DNA of 64,000 nt from Ignavibacteriales bacterium. GTDB taxonomy: Bacteria > Bacteroidota > Ignavibacteria > Ignavibacteriales > Ignavibacteriaceae. The notes below the pieces were generated by a model. That model did not search any database. It had not been told where the DNA came from and was given only the letters and a program-made list of their open reading frames with translations. Made by a program: the position numbers and the translations under genes. The stretch covers positions 4,009,448 through 4,073,447 of the forward strand of contig CP054182.1 in the NCBI GenBank assembly GCA_015709675.1. Reading direction: 5' to 3'. Shown here piece after piece: positions 31,924 through 41,308 of the stretch; within the stretch, counting starts at the first letter, position 1, and each line of letters opens with the position of its first letter.

Positions 31924-33504
31924 TTGAGCGAAAACAACGACCCCGTCCAGGAAAAGAACCAGGGAAACACCCCGGAAGACGGGAATCAGCAGCGGACCGA
32001 AACGCCGTCCGCTCCCCCTGCCCCGGCTGAATCAGCACCGGCAGAAGTAAGAAGAACTCCCGCAGCACCTGCTCCGGAAGCACAGCGGGCAGCAGAACCC
32101 GCCAGAGATTCACGGTACAGCGAAGAGCCGACCACTCATGTGGAGTACATCCCGATTCCGGTTCAGAAAACCGAGGGAGAACAGAAAGAAATTGTCAATC
32201 CCTTTTCTGAAGATTCAGAAAAAGCTTCTACTGAAACCCCGAAAGATGATCCAAATCTCGGCAGAATTGACCGCCGGGTGCTTAATCAGCGCCGCAAGGG
32301 GAACCAGCAGAGAAATCAGCCTAGACCTGATAACAGGCAGCGTCAGCAGCAGCCACAGCAGAATCAGATTCAGAATCAGAACGCGGAGGTTAAAGAAAAA
32401 ACTGAGCAGCCGCAGGTCCGGCAGGAACGGCCTGACCGCCAGCAGACCCCGCGTCCGGATCGTCAGCCCCGTGCAGAGCGGATCGAACGGGTTGACCGGA
32501 AAGACAGAAACGACAGAAATCAGAAATCTGATCCGGCAGGAAGGGTTGAACAACAGACCCAGCAGAGAATTCCGCAGAATGAAAAAATCTCAATTGTGGT
32601 ACCTCTGTTTAACGAAGAGCAGTCACTGCGTCCCCTCTATACTGAAATCAGAAAAGTCTTTGAAAACACCCGCCGCACCTACGAAATCGTTTTTGTTGAT
32701 GACGGCAGCACTGATAAATCGCTGATGCGCATCAAGGAGATTTCACGCGTTGACAAACGGGTGAAATATATATCATTCCAGAAAAACTACGGCAAATCCG
32801 CAGCCCTGCAGATGGGCTTCAAGATGGCAACCGGCAGCGTGATCATCACCATGGATGCAGATCTTCAGGATGACCCGAAAGAGATACCAAACCTGATAAA
32901 GAAACTTGAAGAAGGATGGGATCTGGTCTCCGGCTGGAAGAAGAAACGTTATGATCCTTTTATTAAAAGATTCTCTTCAAAGTTCTTCAACTTCACCACC
33001 CGCGTTTTCAGCGGAATTAAAATTCATGACTTCAACTGCGGACTGAAGGCATACCGCAAAGCGGCAGCACAGAGTCTTCAGGTCTATGGAGAACTGCACC
33101 GGTATATGCCCGTTCTGGCCCACTGGAACGGATTCAGCGTAACCGAGATTGATGTAAAGCATCATCCGCGCATGTACGGCAAAACCAAGTTCGGCATCTC
33201 CCGGTTCTTTAAGGGATTTGTTGATCTTCTCACGGTTGTCTTTCTGACGCGGTATATAAAGCGCCCGATGCATCTGTTCGGATTTCTTGGCGCCTTTACC
33301 ATGCTGGCAGGTCTCGCAGTGAACGGTTATCTGACCTGGGAGTGGATCAACGGCCAGCCGCTGAGCAACCGCCCCATGCTTTTCCTTGGAATGCTGTTAA
33401 TCATCGTCGGAACGCAGTTCTTTTCAACCGGACTGCTCGGCGAACTGATGGTTCACAACTTTCAGAATGATGCTGAATATAAAATTAAAGACCAGTCAAA
33501 TTAA
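31924..33504 (+). CDS. GT2 glycosyltransferase (GtrB/DPM-like) with long disordered N-terminus
   Basis: 526 residues from TTG 31924 (AGGA about ten bases upstream). Residues 1-218 are low complexity: Pro/Ala/Glu-rich to about 115, then Gln/Arg/Asn/Asp-rich (runs such as RQRQQQPQQNQIQNQN and repeated RPDRQ, RVDRKDRNDRN). The catalytic domain starts near 220 (ISIVVPLFNEEQSLRPL) with FVDDGSTD near 256 and the metal-binding MDADLQDD near 309. Two C-terminal helices (about 455-515) anchor it, as in enzymes that move a sugar from NDP-sugar to polyprenyl phosphate. First gene of a glycan cluster. Confidence 0.9.
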   Translation: MSENNDPVQEKNQGNTPEDGNQQRTETPSAPPAPAESAPAEVRRTPAAPAPEAQRAAEPARDSRYSEEPTTHVEYIPIPVQKTEGEQKEIVNPFSEDSEKASTETPKDDPNLGRIDRRVLNQRRKGNQQRNQPRPDNRQRQQQPQQNQIQNQNAEVKEKTEQPQVRQERPDRQQTPRPDRQPRAERIERVDRKDRNDRNQKSDPAGRVEQQTQQRIPQNEKISIVVPLFNEEQSLRPLYTEIRKVFENTRRTYEIVFVDDGSTDKSLMRIKEISRVDKRVKYISFQKNYGKSAALQMGFKMATGSVIITMDADLQDDPKEIPNLIKKLEEGWDLVSGWKKKRYDPFIKRFSSKFFNFTTRVFSGIKIHDFNCGLKAYRKAAAQSLQVYGELHRYMPVLAHWNGFSVTEIDVKHHPRMYGKTKFGISRFFKGFVDLLTVVFLTRYIKRPMHLFGFLGAFTMLAGLAVNGYLTWEWINGQPLSNRPMLFLGMLLIIVGTQFFSTGLLGELMVHNFQNDAEYKIKDQSN

Positions 33505-33511
33505 CGGCTGA

Positions 33512-34324
33512 ATGCATTACGATCCCGTTAAAGATGTATTCGCCGCGGTAATTAAGAAACTGCCCGTCCTGCGGGCAGTTTTTTATAAACTGCTTGACCT
33601 GATGTTCCTCCGCTCCTGGTTTGTCCGCAGGGAGCTCCGTCATCTCCGCTCCGCGTTTGGTTCAAAAAAAATCGATATATACGATGCCGGTTCCGGATAC
33701 GGGCAGTACAGTTACTTCATGAGCAAAAAACTTTCTCCCTGCAGCATTTATGCTGTTGACGTGAAAGAGAACTGGATTAACGACTGCCGCGGGTTTTTTT
33801 CAGCCGCAAAGATCGGTGATGTCAGTTTCGCGGTTGAAGACCTGACCGCTGTTAATCATGAAAACCGTTTTGACCTGATCGTCTGTGTTGATGTGATGGA
33901 ACACATTGCGGATGATGTTACCGTATTCAACAATTTCTCCCGCGCCCTTAAGCCGGGCGGATATGTACTCATCAACTCCCCATCGGTTTACGGCGGCAGT
34001 GATGTGCATGATGAAGAGGAGGAAAGTTTTATCGGAGAGCATGCACGGGTCGGCTACTCATGGGAAGAACTGCGGGACAAACTGAAACCCTTCGGCTTTG
34101 AAGTGTACCGTTACCGTTACACCTACGGCTTCTGGGGAGACAAAGCATGGCGCCTGGGAATTAAATATCCGATGCTCATGCTGAACGCGTCAAAAATTTT
34201 CTTTCTGGTACTGCCGTTTTATTTCCTGCTCACGCTCCCCTTTACCCTGCTGATGATGTATATTGACTACAGCACCGTGAGTGAAAAGGGTTCAGGCATC
34301 AATCTTATTGCAAAAAAAGTGTAA
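33512..34324 (+). CDS. Class I SAM-dependent methyltransferase
   Basis: 270 residues. SAM-binding motif I is IYDAGSGYGQYSYFM near residue 56; motif II is the acidic VDVKENW; motif IV is FDLIVCVDVMEHI; motif V is ALKPGGYVLINSPS. A hydrophobic segment near the C-terminus (KIFFLVLPFYFLLTLPFTLLMM) could tether it to the membrane. It starts seven bases after the glycosyltransferase, so a role in modifying a lipid-linked or surface glycan is likely. The acceptor is unknown. Confidence 0.85.
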   Translation: MHYDPVKDVFAAVIKKLPVLRAVFYKLLDLMFLRSWFVRRELRHLRSAFGSKKIDIYDAGSGYGQYSYFMSKKLSPCSIYAVDVKENWINDCRGFFSAAKIGDVSFAVEDLTAVNHENRFDLIVCVDVMEHIADDVTVFNNFSRALKPGGYVLINSPSVYGGSDVHDEEEESFIGEHARVGYSWEELRDKLKPFGFEVYRYRYTYGFWGDKAWRLGIKYPMLMLNASKIFFLVLPFYFLLTLPFTLLMMYIDYSTVSEKGSGINLIAKKV

Positions 34325-34423
34325 CTGCATCCGGGCAAGGGCAGCAGTTTTTTCCTGCCGGAAGCAGCAACGGCATAAATTCTATTATTTCCGCTGAACA
34401 AGTTTTAAGAGGAACATAACCAA

Positions 34424-36949
34424 ATGTCAAAACAGAAAAAAAGCAGCAATCTCACCAAGAATAAAACAACAAAGCAGTCTGGTTTTCTGGCTGAGTTTGA
34501 TCTTGAGAAATATTTCCCCACAAAGTTTCATCTTCCGGTTGTCCTGGGCATTGTAACCATCCTGCTCATGATGTTCCTTAATCCCCTCTTTTTTGGCGGT
34601 ATGTCATTTGAGTCGGGGGATATTATCGCGGCTGAAAGTTCACAGCCTTATCTTGCAAAAGAGCGGGAGACCTTCAGTCTGTGGAACCCTCATATATTCT
34701 GCGGCATGCCGGCATATTCACTCAGTATTGATTTTACCTGGTTTAATCTGATTTATGTTATCTTCACCGTAACAAGAGATTTTTATACCGGACTATTCAG
34801 CGTTGAATACGTAAGGTGGACATTCTATCTGATTCTGCTTGCGGTAACCATGTTTATGCTGGTGCGGCATCTGACCGGTAATTTTCTTATCGGGCTCTTC
34901 AGCAGCATTGCAACGGTATTCTCAACCGGCATCATTGTGTTCCTGTTTATCGGCCATGTTACCAAGCTCACTTCACTTGCGTGGTATCCGCTGGTCTTCC
35001 TCATACTGCTCAGGTTTAAAGAAAAGATAACCCTGCGCGATTTCTTTATACTCACGGTCGCGCTGCAACTGCTCATTCAGGGATTCCATCTGCAGATTAT
35101 TTTTTATCTGCTGCTTTCCATTGGTATATACTTCCTCTATTATATTACTCTCGGTTCAAAGGGCAGTGAAGAGCGGGTGCGTCTGGTCAAGTCAGGAGGA
35201 GCGCTTGCCGGAGCCGTTGTTATTGCATTCCTGATTCAGGCGGATAACTTCACCCAGATATACGAATATACCCCCTACTCAACCAGAGGAGGGAAATCCG
35301 TTGTTGAGGAATCAACCGGAAAAGCCGCACAGTCTGAGTCGGAGTATTATGAATATCATACCAACTGGTCATTTTCACCGGGTGAGGTTGCAACATTTGT
35401 GGTTCCTTCATTTTACGGATTTGGCTATTCAACCTATCAGGGGCCGCTGAGCCAGAATCAGGAAGTTGCAGTTAATACCTATTTCGGTCAGATGCCCTTT
35501 GTTGATGTGGCGATGTATATGGGTGTGCTGGTATTCTTCCTCGCGCTTTTTGCGATTATAACCATGTGGAAGGATCCTCTGGTAAAATACCTTACGATTC
35601 TCAATATCTTTGCGCTGCTTCTTTCATTCGGCTCAACTTTTCCCGTGCTGTTTGATCTCTTCTTCTATTATTTCCCCTATTTTGATAAGTTCCGGGTGCC
35701 CTCGATGATCTTAGTAATCCTGCAGATGCATTTCCCGATACTTGCCGCACTGGGGCTGAAAAAAATCATTTCTCTGCGGAGTGAAAAAGATGCCTTCGCG
35801 GAAAACATTATTAAATATGCAGCTTACGGATTTGGCGCTCTGTTTCTGGTTTCGCTTCTGCTTAACTCGGTCATTGCATCATGGTTCATGGAGCGCTTCA
35901 CCGCGACCAAGCAGGGGGCACAGATGCAGGTTCTTAAAGAATATGCCGCGGAGATGTTCACCGGAGATTTATATTTCTCCCTCTTCGCGCTTACGGCTCT
36001 CTTCTTCGGAGCATTTGCTTTTCTGCGAAACAATCTTTCCGGTTCGGTAGTACTGCTGATTGCCATCATCATTACGGCCGCTGATCTGCTGAGAGTTGAT
36101 GCCAGAGGCGCAAGATATACCCCCGCACCTGATAAGAACAGCATGTTCGTGATGCCTGATTACGTCCGCTTTATCAAAGAGCAAAAGAATGAAACTCCGT
36201 TCCGCATAATCAATATCAAGCAGGACGGCTCACCCGGATCGCTGAATCAGAACTCAAACTACCACGCATATTTCCTGCTTGAGGATTTTTACGGTTATTC
36301 AGCAATCAAACCGCGCGCCTACCAGGATCTGATGGATGTTGTTGGCCCTATTAATCCGGTGCTCTGGATGACAGGCAATGTGAAATATGTTATTGCCGAT
36401 CAGAATGTTCCCCTGCCCGGACTTACCCCGGTATATAACCAGAATAAAACGGTAATATACCAGAATGATTATTTCCTCGAGCGCGTATTCTTTGCTGATT
36501 CCGTCGCGGTAAAACCCGCGCTTGACGTACTGAACATGATGAAAGACGCACCCTTTGATCCGCGCACGATTTCTTTTACTGAGGTTCCCGTGGAGGGAAT
36601 TGAGAAAGTTGATTCCACCGCCTCTGCCCGCATCACTTCTTATAAGGATGAGGAAATTGTGGTTGAAGTTACCGCCAGTGGAAAGAATTTCCTGGTGTTC
36701 TCCTCCACCTATATGCCCACGGGTTGGAATGCAACCATTGACGGCAATGAGCTTGAAATTCTGAGAGCCAACCATGCCTTCATGGGTGTGGTTGTGCCCG
36801 AAGGTAAACATACGCTGGTATTCACCTATCTGCCTGAATCATGGACCATCAGCATGTATATATCCCTGATTCTCAGTACATTGGTTGTACTCGGCCTGGT
36901 TATAACCATTGCGCTCCCCTTTGTAAAAAAGGAAAAGAAAGCAGCATAA
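34424..36949 (+). CDS. YfhO-family membrane protein
   Basis: 841 residues with about 12-13 membrane helices and a C-terminal extracytoplasmic domain (about 570-800) ending in one more helix. Typical family elements: ESGDIIAAESSQPYLAKERETFSLWNPHIFCGMPAYS-type N-terminal loop (key residues: DxxQ-like region, WNPxxFCGMP), and the terminal FSSTYMPTGWNATIDGNELEI...ANHAFMGVVVPEGKHTLVFTY-type domain (key residues: YxPGW, VPxGxHxVxF). In Gram-positive bacteria YfhO-like proteins glycosylate lipoteichoic acid from a lipid-linked sugar, which fits the upstream GtrB-like enzyme. The 100-base gap upstream holds no clear element. Confidence 0.85.
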   Translation: MSKQKKSSNLTKNKTTKQSGFLAEFDLEKYFPTKFHLPVVLGIVTILLMMFLNPLFFGGMSFESGDIIAAESSQPYLAKERETFSLWNPHIFCGMPAYSLSIDFTWFNLIYVIFTVTRDFYTGLFSVEYVRWTFYLILLAVTMFMLVRHLTGNFLIGLFSSIATVFSTGIIVFLFIGHVTKLTSLAWYPLVFLILLRFKEKITLRDFFILTVALQLLIQGFHLQIIFYLLLSIGIYFLYYITLGSKGSEERVRLVKSGGALAGAVVIAFLIQADNFTQIYEYTPYSTRGGKSVVEESTGKAAQSESEYYEYHTNWSFSPGEVATFVVPSFYGFGYSTYQGPLSQNQEVAVNTYFGQMPFVDVAMYMGVLVFFLALFAIITMWKDPLVKYLTILNIFALLLSFGSTFPVLFDLFFYYFPYFDKFRVPSMILVILQMHFPILAALGLKKIISLRSEKDAFAENIIKYAAYGFGALFLVSLLLNSVIASWFMERFTATKQGAQMQVLKEYAAEMFTGDLYFSLFALTALFFGAFAFLRNNLSGSVVLLIAIIITAADLLRVDARGARYTPAPDKNSMFVMPDYVRFIKEQKNETPFRIINIKQDGSPGSLNQNSNYHAYFLLEDFYGYSAIKPRAYQDLMDVVGPINPVLWMTGNVKYVIADQNVPLPGLTPVYNQNKTVIYQNDYFLERVFFADSVAVKPALDVLNMMKDAPFDPRTISFTEVPVEGIEKVDSTASARITSYKDEEIVVEVTASGKNFLVFSSTYMPTGWNATIDGNELEILRANHAFMGVVVPEGKHTLVFTYLPESWTISMYISLILSTLVVLGLVITIALPFVKKEKKAA

Positions 36950-36955
36950 GAAATT

Positions 36956-38437
36956 ATGCTCGCCCAGCTTAAAGGATTTTTACGGCACTCCATCGTCTAC
37001 AGCATCAGCAATGCTGCTGCCAAGGCGATGGGGGTTATCCTCCTGCCGCTCTATACAACATACCTTTCTCTGGGTGATTTTGGCCAGCTTGCCATTGTCG
37101 AAGTAACCCTGGTCATCGCAGTTGAACTCTTTGCTCTCGGGCAGGGGCCCTCAATTGTGATGTTTAATGATACCGCTGAGTATAAGGACGGTATCAAATC
37201 TATTTACTTCACTATATATAGCTTCTCTCTTGCGGTTGCGTTAGCAGCGGTACTCTTCGGATGGTCTGTTCTTGATATTATTGCCGGATTCGCCGTTCCG
37301 CTCGGCATGTTTGAAACCCACTACTGGGTGATCGCCGCGATTTTTGTCTCGCGCATCATACACGGACTCTGCCTGGATAAAATCAGAGCTGAGGAAAAAT
37401 CGGTCCTCTATACGGGGCTCAATCTCGGCCGTCTTCTTATAACGCTCCTGGTCACCATTTACTTTGTTGCTTATGAGGGGTACGGAATTGCCGGAGTGCT
37501 TTATGGCTATCTTGCCGGCGACGGTTTCACAGCTATATATACCTCTCTGCATCAGTTCAGAAACATGACTCCGGTTTTCAGGAAGGATATCCTCCCCGCA
37601 TCAGTCCGCTTTGGCATCCCCCTTATTTTTACGTCAGTTGCTTTCATGATTCTGAATGTGAGCGACCGCTATATCATTGGCTACTACCGCGGTTCTGAGG
37701 AGGTTGCACTCTACGACCTGGGGTACCGTGTGGCAGGGGTGCTTAATATGTTTATCATCATGCCATTTACTCTTACGCTTCTCCCGGCCGCGTATAAAAT
37801 GTACGGCAAAGAGGGAGACAAACGGTATTACAGCAAACTGCTGACCTATTTTACTTTTATTCTGGTCTGGGGCGGGCTTGCCCTCTCCCTTTACGCGGAG
37901 GAACTGATTCAGCTTTTTGCTCTGAATAAAGATTACTGGCCGTCGTATAAAGTTGTTCCGCTTGTTATACTGGGATATATCTTCAGCGGAATGCGGCTGG
38001 TCGCGGTGCTGGGGCAATTTCTGACTCGCAACTTAAAGTCACTGATTCCTCTTTCCTTGTCCGCAGCTTTCATGAATGTGACTCTGAACTTTGTCTTTAT
38101 TCCTCTTTACGGCATGATGGCAGCAGCATATACCACGCTGCTTTCTTTTCTTTTTCTTTATCTGCTTTCCCTGCAGATTTCAGACAGATATTACCACATA
38201 CCTTTTGAACATAAAAAGACTTTTCTGCTGATACTGCTTGGCTCTCTGCTGTATCTTCCATTTGCTTTCTGGTCATCGGAATTTTTATTTTTTAATCTTG
38301 GCTTAAAGCTGCTCCTTGTTATAGGATTCCCGCTGCTTCTACTTCCGCTGAAGTTTTATGAAGAAGCTGAACTGCATGTTATTAAAAAAATTCTCCGTTC
38401 GCCCGCGGGAGGATTTAAAGAATTGGTAAAGAAGTAG
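36956..38437 (+). CDS. Wzx-like polysaccharide flippase (MATE/MOP superfamily)
   Basis: 493 residues and about 12-14 membrane helices. It starts LRHSIVYSISNAAAKAMGVILLPLYTTYLSLGDFGQL-type (key residues: G/A-rich TM1, LPLYTxYLSxxDFG), the hallmark of oligosaccharide flippases that move lipid-linked glycan units across the inner membrane. It also contains SDRYIIGYYRGSEEVALYDLGYRVAG in the second half. Six bases after YfhO and two before the next glycosyltransferase, so it is part of the same transcript. Confidence 0.9.
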   Translation: MLAQLKGFLRHSIVYSISNAAAKAMGVILLPLYTTYLSLGDFGQLAIVEVTLVIAVELFALGQGPSIVMFNDTAEYKDGIKSIYFTIYSFSLAVALAAVLFGWSVLDIIAGFAVPLGMFETHYWVIAAIFVSRIIHGLCLDKIRAEEKSVLYTGLNLGRLLITLLVTIYFVAYEGYGIAGVLYGYLAGDGFTAIYTSLHQFRNMTPVFRKDILPASVRFGIPLIFTSVAFMILNVSDRYIIGYYRGSEEVALYDLGYRVAGVLNMFIIMPFTLTLLPAAYKMYGKEGDKRYYSKLLTYFTFILVWGGLALSLYAEELIQLFALNKDYWPSYKVVPLVILGYIFSGMRLVAVLGQFLTRNLKSLIPLSLSAAFMNVTLNFVFIPLYGMMAAAYTTLLSFLFLYLLSLQISDRYYHIPFEHKKTFLLILLGSLLYLPFAFWSSEFLFFNLGLKLLLVIGFPLLLLPLKFYEEAELHVIKKILRSPAGGFKELVKK

Positions 38438-38438
38438 C

Positions 38439-39314
38439 ATGCAATACGCTCCGATAGCTCTCTTTGTGTATAACCGTCCGCGCCATACAAAGAATCTGAT
38501 AGATTCCCTGCTGGCAAATAAAGAAGCTGAAAAAAGCGAACTTATCATCATCTCTGACGCACCAAAGCATGAGGGAGTAACGGGTGTGGATGAAGTACGC
38601 AAGTATATAAAAACCGTTAACGAATTTCAGTCGGTAAAGATTATAGAACGGCAGGAGAACTTCGGCCTCGCGAAAAACATCATAACAGGTGTATCAAAAC
38701 TGCTGGAAGAATATGGCCGGCTGATTGTGCTCGAAGATGACCTTATTGTTTCTCCCTGGTTCCTTGCTTACATGAATGACGGACTGAATCTTTACGCCGA
38801 GGATGAGAAAGCCGGAAGCATACACGGCTATGTTTATCCTGTCAGGGAACAACTGCCTGAAACATTTTTCCTGCGCGGCGGTGACTGCTGGGGATGGGCT
38901 ACCTGGAAACGGGCCTGGAGCTTTTTTGAACCTGATGGTAAAAAACTGCTCTCACAGATTAAACAGCGGGGCCTTGTCAGAGAATTTGATCTTAATAATT
39001 CGTACCCGTATTACCGAATGCTGCAAAAGCAGGTTGAAGGGAAAAACAGTTCCTGGGCTGTACGCTGGCACGCAAGCCTTTTCCTGAGGGATATGCTTAC
39101 GCTGTATCCCGGCACTTCTTTTGTCAACAACCAGGGGGCGGATGATTCCGGAACGCATCTCAAAAGCACCAATGTGTTTGATGTACCTGTTGCACAAAAC
39201 TATGCAGGCATCAGAAAAATTGAGCTGCAGGAATCGGAAGCCGGGAGAAAAAGTTTCAGTAATTTTTTCTTCTCCATTCACAAAAACCCGCTGAAGCGAA
39301 TCTTCAGACTTTAA
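38439..39314 (+). CDS. Glycosyltransferase, GT-A fold
   Basis: 291 residues. N-terminus APIALFVYNRPRHTKNLIDSLLANKEAEKSELIIISD-type (key residues: YNRP, LIIxSD), then LIVLEDDLIVSPWFL with the metal-binding EDD near residues 97-99, and GGDCWGWATWKRAW, a motif common in surface-glycan transferases of the GNT-I-like group. The ending NNQGADDSGTHLK carries an acidic and His-containing loop. Soluble, with no membrane helix. Sugar specificity unknown. Confidence 0.85.
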   Translation: MQYAPIALFVYNRPRHTKNLIDSLLANKEAEKSELIIISDAPKHEGVTGVDEVRKYIKTVNEFQSVKIIERQENFGLAKNIITGVSKLLEEYGRLIVLEDDLIVSPWFLAYMNDGLNLYAEDEKAGSIHGYVYPVREQLPETFFLRGGDCWGWATWKRAWSFFEPDGKKLLSQIKQRGLVREFDLNNSYPYYRMLQKQVEGKNSSWAVRWHASLFLRDMLTLYPGTSFVNNQGADDSGTHLKSTNVFDVPVAQNYAGIRKIELQESEAGRKSFSNFFFSIHKNPLKRIFRL

Positions 39315-39328
39315 CGAGATATATATCA

Positions 39329-39982
39329 ATGGCCTATTCATTATCAGAAAAACTCAGAGCGCTTGTAAAACTTGCCGCAGAACCGCAGGTGCTCAGTGCT
39401 CTCCTCTCACAGAGAATCTTCGGATTGCTTCTGGAAGAAGGGTGGTTTGAGTCATACAAGACAAAAACACCGTTGGACAAAGAAGGAAAACCAATCCCCT
39501 GGACTACTTATTCTTTTATTGATTTCATCCGGACCCGCCTGAAAAGTTCACAGAATGTATTCGAATACGGATCCGGTTATTCCACACTCTTTTTTGCTCC
39601 AAGAGTCTCATCAGTTACATCTTGCGAGCATGATAAATACTGGTATCAGGATATGAAGCGGAGGATTCCAGCAAACTGTACCCTGATCTTTGCGGAAGAT
39701 GAAGCGTATGAAAAGAGCATAGCAGGAACAGGCACTCAATACGATATCATCTTCGTTGACGGCATACGGAGAAATGAATGTATCAGCTCCGCGCTTCCGT
39801 TTCTTACGAAAGAAGGAGTGATTGTTCTTGATGATTCCGAACGGCCTGAGTATGCGGATGGAAGAAAAGTCCTTACTGATGCCGGATTTAAATATATCGA
39901 TTTTTACGGCATCGCACCCGGAATCTTGTTCAAAAAATCAACCACGGTTTTTTACCGGCCGGATAATACACTGCAGATATGA
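39329..39982 (+). CDS. SAM-dependent methyltransferase-like protein
   Basis: 217 residues with a Rossmann-like core: VFEYGSGYSTLFFAPRV (motif I), VTSCEHDKYWYQDMKR (motif II), YDIIFVDGIRRNECI (motif IV) and KEGVIVLDDSERPEY. The pattern fits the class of small methyltransferases near FkbM/MTase_24 found in glycan clusters. It overlaps the next gene by four bases. Substrate unknown. Confidence 0.78.
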   Translation: MAYSLSEKLRALVKLAAEPQVLSALLSQRIFGLLLEEGWFESYKTKTPLDKEGKPIPWTTYSFIDFIRTRLKSSQNVFEYGSGYSTLFFAPRVSSVTSCEHDKYWYQDMKRRIPANCTLIFAEDEAYEKSIAGTGTQYDIIFVDGIRRNECISSALPFLTKEGVIVLDDSERPEYADGRKVLTDAGFKYIDFYGIAPGILFKKSTTVFYRPDNTLQI

Positions 39983-40608
39983 TTAAGAAGTTCAAACAAC
40001 TGGTGTTCAGGGGTCTCATCCCCTTTCTCAAACTGTTTAAAATGGCTGAGTGGCATATATATAAAAACAGCCACGATACCATCAAAATTGTCGTCGGCGC
40101 GGGGGGAACCAGTTTTCCCGGCTGGCTGCAGACGGATATCTGGCATCTGAATCTGACAAAAGAAGAGGATTTCAGGAGAATTTTCGGCAGCCGTAAAATT
40201 GATAACATCCTTGCCGAACATGTGCTTGAGCATCTGACAGAACATGATATCCTTGCCATGCTTCGCAACATTAAGAAATATGCATCGGAGAATTTCAGAA
40301 TGCGTGTTGCGGTTCCGGACGGATTTCACGGAGATGAGAATTATATCGAAGCAGTGCGCCCGGGAGGAAGCGGCGAAGGGTCAGACGATCATAAAAATCT
40401 GTTCACCTATCTGACTCTGCAGGAGTTATTCGCCAGAGAAGGATTTAAGGCGCATCCCGTAGAATACTGGGATGAACAACGGGTGTTTCACAAGGGATAT
40501 AAGGAGGATGCGCACGGATATATCAGCAGGTCTTTCATTAACGATGAACGGAATGCTGACGGTAAGCCCCATTATACATCCCTGATTATGGATTTCACCC
40601 TGCGGTAA
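39979..40608 (+). CDS. Predicted SAM-dependent methyltransferase
   Basis: 209 residues: IKIVVGAGGTSFPGWLQTDIWHLNL, a degenerate SAM loop with the second acidic residue Asp; IDNILAEHVLEHLTEHDILAML; FRMRVAVPDGFHGDENYI; and the C-terminal half ...YLTLQELFAREGFKAHPVEYWDE. This follows the short methyltransferase family in which EHVLEHL and PD(L/G)xH are conserved. Last gene of the plus-strand glycan cluster. Its stop codon lies inside the terminator-like hairpin at 40598-40621. Confidence 0.8.
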   Translation: MIKKFKQLVFRGLIPFLKLFKMAEWHIYKNSHDTIKIVVGAGGTSFPGWLQTDIWHLNLTKEEDFRRIFGSRKIDNILAEHVLEHLTEHDILAMLRNIKKYASENFRMRVAVPDGFHGDENYIEAVRPGGSGEGSDDHKNLFTYLTLQELFAREGFKAHPVEYWDEQRVFHKGYKEDAHGYISRSFINDERNADGKPHYTSLIMDFTLR

Positions 40609-40621
40609 AATAACCGCAGGG
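40598..40621. terminator. Hairpin between convergent genes
   Basis: Perfect 8-bp stem CCCTGCGG / CCGCAGGG with an 8-base AT loop. It overlaps the stop codon of the plus-strand gene and lies just past the ispD stop. T-tracts are poor on both strands, so it is called as a probable bidirectional terminator only. Confidence 0.5.
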
Positions 40622-40627
40622 CAACAA

Positions 40628-41308
40628 TCATTTTACCTGCACCAGACGGGTGAAAAGTTCAAGATCATCAGCGGTGGTAATCTTGAAATTCAGCAGTGAG
40701 CCTTCCACAAGATGAACCGGATAACCGGCACGCTTTACCAGTGATGATTCATCCGTCCCCTTGTAATGATCCCGGTACGCAAGTTCCATGGCATAGAACA
40801 GATCGGTATAACGGAAGATCTGCGGCGTCTGGACATAATATACATCATCGCGGTGGACGTAACTCTCAATCATTTTATCCCCTTTTACCAGTGTATCCTT
40901 TGCTTTAATGGCAATCACACCGCTCCGTTTCTTTTTAGCGGTTTTAATGCCTTCAACAAGAATCTCCATCGGCAGCAGCGGGCGGGCGGCATCGTGCACG
41001 GCAACAAGATCGCTTTTCCCCAGATTAAGGGAGAGCAGCGCTTTATATACGGAATCCTGCCGCTCCTTGCCGCCTTCAACAATGTTGATCAGCTTTTTGA
41101 TTTTATAGTCCTCAGCAATCTGCCTGATCTTTTTGAGATATGATTTTTCCGCAGCCACCACAATTTCATCAATCAGCGGGCACTTCTGAAATACCTCAAG
41201 AGTCCATGCAAGCACCGGCTTCCCTTTATATTTAATATATTGCTTCGGTACCTGCGATTTCAGCCGCTTTCCCTTCCCTGCGGCGGGGATTACTGCTACT
41301 GTCCTCAT
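40628..41308 (-). CDS. ispD: 2-C-methyl-D-erythritol 4-phosphate cytidylyltransferase
   Basis: MEP-pathway enzyme that joins CTP and MEP to CDP-ME on the way to isoprenoids. 226 residues, normal length. Motifs: AVIPAAGKGKRLKSQVPKQYIKYKGKPVLAWTLE-type N-terminus (key residues: AAGxGxR, PKQY, GKPVL), VAAEKSYL, VEGGKERQDSVYKAL (GGxxRxxSV) and VAVHDAARPLL. It starts inside the end of queA (ATGA overlap). The same pathway feeds the undecaprenyl carrier recycled by uppP. Confidence 0.94.
   Translation of the reverse strand: MRTVAVIPAAGKGKRLKSQVPKQYIKYKGKPVLAWTLEVFQKCPLIDEIVVAAEKSYLKKIRQIAEDYKIKKLINIVEGGKERQDSVYKALLSLNLGKSDLVAVHDAARPLLPMEILVEGIKTAKKKRSGVIAIKAKDTLVKGDKMIESYVHRDDVYYVQTPQIFRYTDLFYAMELAYRDHYKGTDESSLVKRAGYPVHLVEGSLLNFKITTADDLELFTRLVQVK

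Noticed and set aside
32138-32725. 195-codon ORF in another frame of the glycosyltransferase
   Set aside because: Arises from the low-complexity Gln/Arg region; the true frame runs on into a full GT2 domain.
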